A stretch of 64,000 nt of DNA. Origin: Leucogyrophana mollusca (taxonomy: Eukaryota; Basidiomycota; Agaricomycetes; Boletales). Shown here piece by piece: positions 51,042-63,826 of the stretch. The DNA lies in the NCBI GenBank assembly GCA_021014945.1, contig MU266362.1, positions 1-64,000 on the forward strand. The letters run 5' to 3'. Position 1 is the first letter of the stretch. Every line of letters starts with the position of its first letter. The position numbers and the translations under genes were made by a program. The notes under the pieces are model-generated. The model saw only the letters and a list, made by a program, of their open reading frames with translations. It was not told the DNA's origin and did no database searches.

Positions 51042-54000
51042 ATGTCGGCGACCTCTGCACCATTCGCAAGCCACCAAGAAAACGACGCCAGCTTCTCACA
51101 GAAGAGAGACAGGAACCCAACCCACGATATTGCGGATACTCACGCTGGACAGGATATCCAGCCTGAGCACACAAGTGGCAATGCGCCCCACCTCATCCAG
51201 GTCTGTGTGATTCAGTTCATTCATAGACTCTGGGTAGGCTTCTGATATCGCTATTTCGACCAGCCCCGTGTCCACATCTCAACCGTGGCTGTGAACGACC
51301 CTCTACTCACGGAACCTGAACTGGAAATGCCATCGCGCTCAGGATCGGCTACCTCTTCTCTTGATCCATATTACTTTGGTCTTCAATCCCCGTCAGACTC
51401 TCCTGCGCCACAATTGCCTGACCCGGGTCTACTTAGTACAACACCTGAAACGCGCATATTTAGTGAGCCTGTTACACCTGCCAAGGACCCAGCCAGGATT
51501 GACAGGAGAGGGCTCGTCGGCGTGGGTGAGCTGGCTACTCCACGCTGGGGCAAGATGCAGAGGCATGCAGAGGATGATGACGGTGAAGATCATCAGGAGG
51601 AAATGGAGTTGGAGGATGACGATATCGAGGAAGACGAGGGCGAGGAGTTTATCGTCCATGTAGGCGAGAAAGACGTTCCAGACAGCCCTTGGACCATTGA
51701 GGCTGTCGACGGCGAATCAGACGGGAGGGATGAGGTATGTTTGATCGTATCGGTAGTGATCGACAGGCCACTGACTCGTTATCATCAAGCCCACTGACGT
51801 CAAATCGATCCCACGAACCATTCGTCCCCGTCGCTCTATCGCAGAGGAAAGTGGGGGCGAGGAAATTCTTTACCCTCGCAAGCCGCACGCTTCTGACTTC
51901 CTCCACCCGTCGGATCAGCCCAAGACCGAGTCTCTTACGATGGAAGAATCGCCCGCGCTTTTGCTCCCCTCCCTTCCCGCCGAATCACTTCTTGCGGAGC
52001 CGATTGCTCCTTCGGCACCGTCGTCTCCGCCGAGCGCCTTCACCCCTCTGCGTAAAGCGAAGAAACGTACATCAGACGAGTTCGAGATGGACCAGTCGGG
52101 ATCACTCGTCTCGAAGCACGTTGGATCATCATCCGGTTCGAAGGACCGGACTAACTCTGGCTCCAAGGATAAGGACGAGAAACCCTCTTCTGCGCGCAAG
52201 CACCGCAGTCTTGGCACGAGTGTGTCCGGTAGCGCTTCCTCTCGTGATAGGAAGGAACGTCGTCGGGAGAGCGTTACTGGAGGAGCGAAACCATCTTTAG
52301 CTCCTACAGCTGCAGAACCTATCCCCAGCGCAATGACCGCTACTCCGCGTGCTGACAAAGATAGACATACGCATACACGACAGGTCTCCGCAGGTTCCTC
52401 ATCGTCGAGCCACGATGCTGTACATCACAACCACCCTCGACGCGTTCACACAACAGATTTTTCACATCTCCCCCCCTCCCCGTCCACTTCTTCAATCCAA
52501 CATTTTCTGCGTCACGCCGGCAGCGCGAACAGCACAAGCACACCTCCCCTTCGCCCTTCATCGTCTTCCAAAGATTCTGCGCAGGCCCACTCGTCACCTA
52601 ATGTTGCACACTCACTCCTACGCGGGACACAGGAAGGGTGGTCTGGTATGGACGATGATGCCACTGCTGAGGCGCTCCGTAAGCTTGATGGACTGTCCGG
52701 TAAGACGGCTCGAGCACGGGCAAGCGTCGGGAGCTTTGGGAGACCTGCAAGTTTGAGTCGTCCTGGGACGCCTGCGAGTACGACTGGTAAGGCTGGTGTG
52801 CACTGGGAAGGAGTGAGTTCGGAGGGAGGCGGGAAGGTTAGTCGGAGGGGAAGCACAAAAGATAAAGAAAGGGAGAAAGATAGGGAAAGTGTTTACCGTC
52901 AACCCGCCGCTGGACTTGGCCTTCTATCAGGTCCCGCCGATGCTTTCCAGGACAGCAGTGATCTACGCATTGCAAGTAGCGACGATCAGGGTCTAAACAC
53001 TTCTGGTCCCGAGCGCACCCCCAAGAAGCCTGGCTCAATGAGCGCTCGCTTGAGCTTCACTCCAAAGCGGGGCTCCGCTTCATCCACAAATTATACGAGT
53101 ACGCCTACCAGTTCGCGTGATTCTGCCTCGTTATCCACTGCCACGAGCGCAACTTCGGTTTCCGGTCCATCTGGATCTGGCCGCCATTCGACGGGCGCCA
53201 ACAAAGTCAGGCGGAACAGTGCGGGTAGCGATATTTCGAGTGTGTACTCAGGAGGGGACGCTATTTCCGGGGGCCGTGCCATTTCGCTTGCCATTGGCGG
53301 AGAAGCGCAGGAGGAAGATCGAGTTCCTCCTGTACCTCCGTTACCCAAAGATTTGTCGAGCTACCGCTCGCCTCCTCAATCTTCTCATGGCATCACCTTT
53401 CCACCTGCCAATGACGAGAATGATGCCGACCGTACTGTCTCACTGGAGGTCCCGTCTTCTGCAGGCTCATCGAAACCTCCGCAGTTTCAAGCTCAATATC
53501 TGCAGCAGCATGACAATCGTGGTAGCCTCTCCGCGCCTGAGTCGGTGCCGGCTGCGCCGAAAACACCGTCGAAGAAATGGAGCTTCTCCAATGCACTCAA
53601 CATCAAACTGAGCAGCTCGCCTTCGATATCGTCCATGAAGGAGAAGGATTCACCATCGTCGAAGTCGTCCGGATTTGCAATGAGCCCGCGAGCCGTAACA
53701 TTTGGACAACAGCTTCGCAAATCAGGGTCCAGAGAGCAGGCACTGTCGCCTCCTGTTGTACCGAAAGTGCCGTGGTCTCCCAGTCACCCCGACGCGATGG
53801 GATCAGCGGCATCTCTGGCTTCGATGTCTTCCGTTGGATCGGCTCGGACTCCCAAGTCACCTGGCGTGCTTTCTGCCAAAACACCAGACCGCGACCGTGG
53901 TCTCCCTTCCCGCACCGGAACGGGATCCAGCGCGAGTAACAACACCACTTCCGCCCTTTCGGCTCCCCACAATGCCCCTCTCAGCCCATCGTCTTCGATG

Positions 54001-57000
54001 CGCCGGCATCAGTCGAAACGTCTCACGCCTTCGTCTATTCCCTTTTTCCGTCGGTCGTCTTCCCAGAGCATGCAGCTTCCTCCCTCTAACGCGGTAGCCA
54101 TGTCTACGTCACCTACGTTATCGTCGGGCCCAAGCGTTCCCGCACAGAGTCGCGTCAAGGCAAGCAATTCCCCTAATAAGAGTTCTAATCGTGTTTTACC
54201 GGGTACCCCTGGCTCGGCGCAGAAGAAGTCCTCTGTGCTCAGCTTAGGGCTTCCTTCGCTGCTGAAATCTAGCTCAAGGAGAAGTTTACATGGCGACAAA
54301 AGCGACTCAAATAGAGATACGAAAGAGGGCTCGCGGCCGAGGGAGACGGACAAGGAGAAGGAGAAAGCGAAACAGGATCAGAAGGATCGCAGTGAGAGTA
54401 GGATATCGGTACTCATGGGGAGGAAACGAGGCAAGGTGCGTCTTCCAGGTAGATTTCCCCAGTTCCAGTGGCTGATGAGTTTTGCCACAGACTTTGTCTT
54501 CGACGGACTCTAAAAAGGCAAATCCGGCGGTAAGCCTGCCACCGATGCAGATGTCCGCCATTCCACCTGCCACTGCCCAACGGGTTGCCAACCTCAAGAC
54601 AAACTCGTCGGCTTCTACTCCTGCAGCACCCGCGATGACGCGAACTGCATCAACCTCGAGAGTCACATCTCAAACTGTCAGTTCAATGCAGAAGCAATCA
54701 GACACCTCGCTGCGCACTCGCAATCAGTTGCCCACGATCGCTGGATCGCCTTCTGTAGGGACTACAGGATATAGCGCATCGAAGGAACCCAAAGAGCCGC
54801 CACCGTCAGCTCTTTTGAACTCCATCGGTGGCATCCCCAAAGAAACACCTACCAAGATCCCGCGTATATCCAGCCGCACTTCTGCGGCTGGCTCTCCCGG
54901 ACTGGGAAGCTCGACCGTTGTCACTCGAAGAATGAGCCTCAATGTCACTGCTCCGTCGGCGAATTCGTCCCCAACAGGAGAAGCCACAACGAACGAGTTT
55001 GGCGTGTTAGAGAATGGCGAGGGCCAGAACACCAAACAAACTGTTGGCACTGCTGCCCAGCGGCAATCAGTCCGTGCATCCCCTTCGACAAATTCACGCG
55101 TTCCGCGTCAAGCGTCTGGCCCACCGTCATCTGGTGGCATCCCTCGAAAGTCCAATCGCGAATCCATATCTTTCAGTGCCTTGCGTAAAGCATCCACAAG
55201 TTCGGTTGCTTCAACCTCATCCATGGCCCCACCGCCCGACCCACAGCCACAGTCACACCACCGTTTCTCTGCCCTCTCCCCTTCGAAAAGCCTCAAGCTT
55301 CTCAGCCCCAAGATATCACTTCCCACGTCTCGCTCATCCAACAACAACAGCTCTTCCACTTCGAGCATGCATCGTGCTCATGCAGGAACCCCTTCGTCAG
55401 GCCGGCAATCTCTCTCTACCCCTTCCCCTGTCCCAAGCACGATCGACGAGGAAGAGATGCTTGGTGACGAGGAAATGATGCAATACATCAGACGCCAACA
55501 AACCAAGAAGATGGCTAATGGTGCTAGCCAGGCGGAGTTAGATGAACTGCTTAAGTTCCCAGAACCGATACCTCCAGGTGCCGGATCATCGCCTGAAGGT
55601 GTGCAAACTCTATTCCTTTAAACAGGCCCAGGTTAATTTTTCATATTCTCCAGATGTCTTGAAAGGCTCGCAAGCGAAATACTTGTCCCCTTACGAACGC
55701 GAAGAAATCCTCAACTATCCCCAAGTATATTGTGTTGGTGCCGGAAGCCAGAAGAAGCAAGCGGTTACGGAGAACATTCTCAATAATTATGGCTACGACG
55801 ACGAGCGTGGTGATTACCTGGTGGTTAACGGTGACCACCTGGCCTACCGATACGAGGTGTCGGACACTCTAGGCAAAGGGTCATTTGGGCAAGTGCTCAG
55901 CTGTCGGGATCACCAGACAGGGCAATCAGTCGCGATCAAGATAATCAGGAATAAAAAGCGATTTCATCACCAAGCGCTAGTGGAGATCAAGATTTTGGAC
56001 AACCTTCGCAAATGGGTGCGCGCTCGTCGAGCCTCATTTGTCAGTGTAGCTGATCTTTTTGCTTCAGGATCCGGAGGAAAAACACCATGTTATCATGATG
56101 ACTGAACATTTTTATTTCCGCAATCATCTTTGTATCGCGATGGAACGTCTCAGCATCAACCTGTACGAACTGATCAAGGCCAATGGTTTCGTCGGCTTCA
56201 CTACAACATTGATACGGCGATTCACAAGCCAGATGGTTATGTCTCTGTGTTTGATGCGACATCATCGAATTGTTCATTGTGATTTGAAGCCTGAGGTGGG
56301 TGCCAACTGCAGGTTTCTCTGAAGTTGTTTTAATTGCTCTACAGAATGTACTTCTGCGACATCCCGCAAAGAGCGCCCTGAAGGTCATTGATTTCGGCAG
56401 TAGCTGCTTCGAACATGAGAAAAGTATGTTACTCGGCATGTCATCCTTGAATTTGCTACTAACATGCACACAGTATACACCTACATCCAGAGTCGTTTCT
56501 ATCGATCCCCCGAGGTTATTTTAGGGATGAACTATCATATGGCCATCGATATGTGGAGTTTAGGCTGTATTCTCGCCGAGCTGTATACCGGATTTCCCAT
56601 TTTCCCCGGTGAAAATGAACAGGAACAATTGTCATGTATCATGGAAGTACTGGGCCCTCCCGATAAGGATTTCATCAACCGCAGTTCTCGAAAGAGGCTA
56701 TTCTTTGGTGAGCGTTCTGCTTGAAAGCGGATACATCTAGTTGCTGATACTCTTCATAGATAATAACGCAGCTCCTCGCCCTGTTGTGAACTCGAAGGGA
56801 CGAAGAAGGCGACCAGGGACAAAGACTTTGGCTCAAGTCTTGCGCTGCCAGGACGAGGACTTCATCGACTTTATAGCTCGTTGCCTCGTCTGGGACCCAG
56901 AACGGAGAATGAAGCCCCAGGCTGCTTTGCAGCATAATTTCCTCCGCGCAGGTCGTCGGAATAAGATCGCAAGCCCATCACCTGCGACGACCAAGGCCTT

Positions 57001-57316
57001 TTTGTCATCTTCGAGCTTATCCGGAAACCGTGCCCCTAAAGTGACAGAGACCCCTAAGAAATCGCAAATCAGTGCGCCGACACCTTTGACCGCACGGAGC
57101 TCGCGAACCACAACCAATGCAGTCCCTTCTACTCCTGTTCACGCCACCACAATGGGTTCATCTTCCCGGTCGTATCGCTCTTCGCAGTCGCATGGACTGT
57201 CCTCCCAATATTCCTCTACCCGCACACTCAACGGTCTTGCAGTGAGTTGTCCGTTTTCTTGAAAACCTTTCGAACGATAACTCATGGATAGACGCTAGGC
57301 GACTGCCTCTAAATGA
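51042..57316 (+). CDS. DYRK-family protein kinase with very long disordered N-terminus (Pom1-like)
   Basis: Dual-specificity DYRK kinases autophosphorylate on an activation-loop Tyr and then act on Ser/Thr; fungal Pom1 relatives control polarity and cell size at the cortex. Exon 1 (ATG 51042, [18 protein letters not shown]) splices after HLIQ to [15 protein letters not shown]. About 1,450 residues rich in Ser, Thr, Pro and Arg follow, mostly in exons at 51910-54434 and 54495-55600. The DYRK-homology box [19 protein letters not shown] (near 55785) precedes the kinase: [33 protein letters not shown] (split by an intron near 56295-56341), IDFGSSCF, and the activation loop [17 protein letters not shown] (near 56480) with [23 protein letters not shown] and [14 protein letters not shown] last short exon gives ATASK with TGA 57314-57316. 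Catalytic residues are intact. Confidence 0.92.
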
Positions 57317-57921
57317 TTCACGCAGATGCTTTTTTGCTTTCAATATTTACTACCCTTGGTTGCTAGATTCCTATACATAACCGAGCTGGCTTTCATTTCA
57401 TACCCTCCAGCCCTCTGTAATTTACCCCTTGCACCTCAACATAATGCTCGCATCATTCAATACAGTTGCCTTGGACCTCGATGGCTAGCCCTTCCTAAGC
57501 GGACCTTCGTCAGTGTGTCCTGCTCCTCCAGATTTCAACGAGACTATTTCTCCATAGAACCAAATTCATGTACCGACAAAGGTCGAGACGGGCCTACGAG
57601 CTCAGCGACGGTGCGTTGTGCTTCCAATTAAGTACCCCGATTTAGTCGTTGATAAGAGCTTGGGTGGAGGAGTACCTAAGGGACAATTGTCCTTCACCTT
57701 ACGCCTCCTCTCAACAAACTGGAGGAGCTGTGGCCTAGAGCGAAGGTTTTGGGTGGAAAGAAAATGTTCTCTACAACCAACACACCCCCTACTGACCTTC
57801 AAACTGTACCAAAGGTAATACTGTTCGCATAGCACGGGGTAAGGACACACTGACGAGGCAACAGCGAACGTCGAAATTCAAACCAAGCAGATGTCAGCCC
57901 ACGCACAGCACACTGAGCAAC
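57317..57921. other. Spacer between the DYRK gene and the RecQ-like copy
   Basis: About 600 bp. No family is recognised. It does not match the region upstream of the parent RecQ gene, so the duplicated copy has a different 5' context. It presumably holds the DYRK 3' UTR and the copy's promoter. Confidence 0.4.
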
Positions 57922-59939
57922 ATGCCCAGCAAACGGCCCTTATCTGGTGTCTGCGAACAGAGGCCTACTCAAGATATCTCCAGAGGTGACAGTTACATGG
58001 ATGGGGTTGGGTCTCCATCCGGGCCTCGCCTCGAGCCTAAATTGCAAGCGGCAGCGACGCATTCCTTTTTGACCGCTGTAGGTCCTGGGCCACAGTCGGC
58101 GTCAGTTGGTGAGGCCTCGAGGCCGCACTGTCCGGGGGTAGCCCTTGGTGACCATCCAACAACACCGAGCACCAGTGCACAGAAGGTGATCTTGTCGCCC
58201 ACGCTGCTCTGAAATCAACTAATATAATGGCAGTCATCGTCTAAGTTCAAACCAAGTGCCCCTTCAATTCCGTCGGTTCCTAACAATGTCACGAGTGAGT
58301 TGCTTGTCCATGCGACCACACACTTGTCCCTCAGCTTCCTGTTACAGCGCGCTCGTCTCCTAACGCCCTTCCGGCCTTCTCTGCCGCCGGATCCGGAAGG
58401 AAACTCAATTCGTCGGTGCCCTACCAGCGCCAAGTTATTGACATGTCCTCAGATGAGTCGACTCCCGACGTGTCGAGCGAGGTGCCAAGCAAGCGGTCGT
58501 CGTCTGACTGTCCAGGTGCTGGCAAACAAGCTCATTCTCTGAAGCGCCTCAAGCACGACATGGCCACCAAAGAGGATGGTGCGCCCAAGAAGACTGCAAG
58601 CCGGCAGGGCCTGGCGGGCTCACAGGAGTGGGCCCCGTTGCTGGACCACTCCGATCTGCAAACTGTGAGAACAATCGCTTCTGCTGCTCAGCTTGCCCCT
58701 CATAGTGCGATATTCAGCAATCCGTGGCGTCGTTGGAGGCCCTGTTATCTGCTAACAACGATCTTCGGGTACACATATTGAATAACATGCTGGAGCACCA
58801 CCAGGATGGCACAGATTCAGACTTAACCATGCTCTCCGCGACCAAGTATGTACTCCCACCATTCGGCCGAGGGTTGTAACTGAGATGGCCTTCAGGTTGC
58901 AGCTAGACATGCGCATCAACGCCATTAAGCAACAACTGATTCGCTGCAAGGCTAAGGAGCCCATATCGCCTCGCATACCCTCTGCATCCGTACCATTTCG
59001 TCCCGACTTCGTGCGCGTCGGAGCGTTGGTACCACCGTCGACGGCCTTTACGTCAACAGCTCCGAGCCAGAACGGTACCGCTGTCAGTGTCTCGGTCGTA
59101 CGAGGGGGTGACCCTCACGCAATGGACAATTCACTTGAGGAGGTACTTGTTCCAGACAGCAATGACGGATGCTGGGATGCGGCGGAGCCTCAGGCTCCAC
59201 CCGCGCCCCAGCCCGGGTCTGACCGCGCCAATGAGAAGCTCAAGGTAATCCCGAGATCCAGAGTAGACGACACAGGTGCAGCACTATCTATGTCTAGGCC
59301 TTCGAAGAAGACCACTACTTTAGCGTCGGGACGAGGCGCCCGAAACGGCGGGCAGAAGGTCCCAGGACAAGAGCAATATACAAGCCTATACCAAGATGAT
59401 GACGGGGCCGAGCACTTCTCCGAACTCGAACCCCCCAAGGATGCGGTCGATGTTTTACCGGTCCCCACTGCTTCAAGTTCTCGGGTGCTTTCCGGACGAT
59501 CAATTCGAGGGGGGGTTCCACTGGCCCCGTTGGCATCGCATAGGGGAAAAGAACACCCCGCACCCCCATCTTCGAAAGAAACGAGGAAACTACGGCAAAG
59601 AGTAAGTTGCTGCTTGGCCTTCAAACACCTGGACTTAATGGTCTAGTTGCAGCTTTGTGAAGAACATAACCTGCTTCCGAAGGACATCCTAAGTGACTTA
59701 GCAATGGAGCATTTGACTTTCGCATGTCCGACCGGTACGCCTCAGCTGTACTCGTCGTGCTGGAGCTGATACGCCTTAAAGACTTGGACCAATTCGAACG
59801 TTTGCTTGTCGATATCGGCGAGAGAAAATCCTACGAGAAGCGAGTTCTGTGGGGTGATGAATTCTGTGGGGTCTACAGAGCCTCTAAGTCAACCAAATCT
59901 GCCCCGCGCATTGATGCGGCAGGCCAGCCAAAAATGTAA
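57922..59939 (+). CDS. Helicase-less RecQ paralogue (RecQ N-terminal region fused to tail and HRDC-like domain)
   Basis: Spliced by analogy with the parent at 23335-27545, this gene stays open to TAA 59937-59939, giving roughly 570 residues. Exon 1 starts MPSKRPLSGVCEQRPTQD, unlike the parent. Homology begins near 58138 (HPTTPSTSAQKV), then KFKPSAPSIPSVPNN, QVIDMSSDESTPDVSS, KRSSSDCPGAGKQAH, SRQGLAGSQEWAPLLDHSDL, LSANNDLRVHILNNMLEHH and LQLDMRINAIKQQL. Introns match the parent in position and largely in sequence. At about 59230 the parental helicase, zinc and RQC segments are absent. The frame passes from QPGSDRANEK directly to RVDDTGAALSMSRPSKK, the parent's post-RQC linker. Later exons give EEHNLLPKDILSDLAMEHLT, then PTDLDQFERLLVDIGERKSY, an HRDC-like pattern. 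No Walker A or DEAH remains. It could be an expressed regulator or a pseudogene with an intact frame. Confidence 0.7.
58138..59560 (+). repeat. Segmental duplication of the RecQ gene, internally deleted
   Basis: This block is a diverged copy of the minus strand of about 23860-27490. The parts at 58138-58570, 58580-58850 and 58890-59225 match the parent's N-terminal exons and introns; 59240-59560 matches the parental linker at about 23860-24170. Introns are retained, so the copy arose at the DNA level and not through a spliced transcript. Missing relative to the parent are about 54 codons after KHDMATKED and the whole helicase-to-RQC region. By eye most aligned blocks are highly similar; I did not compute an identity. 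Confidence 0.85.
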
Positions 59940-60159
59940 CCTATCTGACAGATTCTGTGCTTGTAGTACCGTCACATATGTACAGATTTGTGGATTCTCT
60001 ACCATGACAGTAGTAAGCTATTGCGAACGATGTTTCACGAGTTTGTGGGACCTTTGATTGCCCTTGAGGGGGATGCTGATAACATGATCGGGATATCAAC
60101 GTATGAGTGATGTCAGACGAGGCTAGGTTGCAGCACCAATCTCAAGAGCGAGAATGCAT

Positions 60160-61686
60160 TCATATTTCAGCGTTACCAGCTCCATCCAGACATCTAAGCT
60201 TCAAGAAAACGTCACTCCCTACAGGTTCGTCAGGTTAACAAGATCTGAAAGAGGTACGCAGAGTACTTACCCCAACCATCTAGGGAGAACAAGTCCAATG
60301 AACCGCCAAAGTACCTGAGAGGTCGCAGCATTACTCTGTTAGTGAAGACAAGCATTTAAATCGCTAGAACTTACTTTGCGTATAGTCTACTCATCGGAAG
60401 GCCATACCCCAACCCTGCGATCGTTCCAAGGCCAATCTGTACCCCTTTCCCAGTGATTTCTCCGAACAGGTTACCTTCGCCCGATCCGTCGCTACCAATC
60501 GCAGCGCTCCCGCCAACGTGCTGCGCTGCGTAAGGCCCACCTCCATTGTCATCACTGTCTCCTCCATGCCCTGCTGTAGTAAATGCATACGAGAAGATCC
60601 GTGCCATATTTGAGGGGGACACGCCTCCGCCTTGGTCTCGAACTCTTATCGAGAGGAAGGGGGTCACGCCGGATGGAGGCGAGATTGTTATTTGTACTGA
60701 GGGGAGGTTTTTAACAGATGAAGTGCCGTGAAGTTTATAGTGGTGCTCCACGGTAGCGCGGAATGCGTTCTTTAGGATCTCAGTCAGAATGTACTCTAAG
60801 TGGACTGGAACATAGCTGAGAAGGGTCGTCAGGTGAGTAGCCCTGAGGGAAAAGGGAACAAAGGTTGCGTACGCAAAAGTTGCACCGGGATGTCCGTCTA
60901 TTGTGATGGATGGGCTCATACCAAGGGTCGCTTCACAAAGCTCGCTGACGAATGACCCACACATTCTGACCATATTCGCAGGGGAACATCGCATATCGAC
61001 TATCCCGTAATGAGACGACAGGCCACTCGGTTCGTGCGACGACAACGCATGAGAGAGTGCTATATGCTGTTCCGCGATGAGTCGCACAGAAATTCTGTTG
61101 CGAATGGCCCCGTCGAGGAAGTTGCTAATTTGTGTGGGCGACATGTATCGCGAACACTCCTGGAATCTACCCGTGAGATATACTGAGTGCCGCATCGATG
61201 TATGCAGAGACAGTTCACTCACCCCTTCGCCATAGTGGGGATGTCATTACGGTGGCTCTCTACGAGGTGGTCCAATTGTGCCGTGAACTGCGCGTTTTCC
61301 TCGAGGTTTCTGACGGGCGGATAAGTCGCGATGAACTGAAAGCTATCCCTGTACGCGCTCAATGTCTTTGCTACGTAGGGATTTGTGCCGACGATGAACG
61401 GTAGCGCCTCGAGAGTGCGGACGCGAGTTGCCAGACGGCGGGGAATCTCAGATAGAACGTACGAAACGGATCTCAGGATCGAGTCAGGCGTCAGAGGTTT
61501 CCCAAATGATACCAACGTCGACAGCGTCAAGGGCAGAGGCGGGTGAGAGGCGAAACTTGCGAGCAGCTGGGCGACCTCGCCAGACAGAGGCTCGGGTGCT
61601 TTGCGCACATGGAACCGCCGACGTTTAGAGGAAGCAAGTAACGCGTGGCTTCGCAGTGGCGAGAGCTTGCCGTTGGTCAGCTTCAT
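60160..61686 (-). CDS. Mitochondrial dehydrogenase kinase, PDK/BCKDK family
   Basis: This family phosphorylates and inactivates the E1 subunit of pyruvate or branched-chain 2-oxoacid dehydrogenase in the mitochondrial matrix. It starts at ATG 61686 with MKLTNGKLSPLRSHALLASS followed by KRRRFHVRK, a basic head that fits a targeting presequence. The N-terminal helical part includes LVSFGKPLTPDSILRSVSY, RRLATRVRTLEALPFIVG and SRYMSPTQISNFLDGAIRNR. The GHKL ATPase part has the N-box EILKNAFRATVEHH (near 60765), the G1 box RVRDQGGGVSPSNMARIFSY (near 60630), and the G2 box GLGTIAGLGYGLPMSRLYAK (near 60390). After an intron near 60242-60295, SDVFLKLRCLDGAGNAEI ends at TGA 60160-60162. It looks closer to yeast Pkp1 than Pkp2, but I cannot settle pyruvate versus branched-chain specificity. 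Confidence 0.92.
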
Positions 61687-61891
61687 GATAGACTTACGAG
61701 GAGAATAAAGAATTGGCAGAGTCACAATGGCTCACATCGAGAAAGGCAAACGGGCGGAACTCGGTCAGACACTAGTCTCAGGCTGACTGTGTCTGATAAA
61801 TCCGAATCATTACGTTTCTTCCTCTTTGCCACAGGATAATGATAGTGCTGATGATGATGATTAAAACTATGAAGGGAATACAATGGAGAAT

Positions 61892-63826
<1,935 letters not shown>

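Noticed and set aside
57600..57850. Retrotransposon remnant upstream of the RecQ copy
   Set aside because: No reverse transcriptase, integrase, terminal repeat or target-site duplication could be seen.
57922..59939. Retroposed RecQ pseudogene
   Set aside because: Parental introns are present in the copy, so it arose by DNA duplication and not by reverse transcription of a spliced mRNA.
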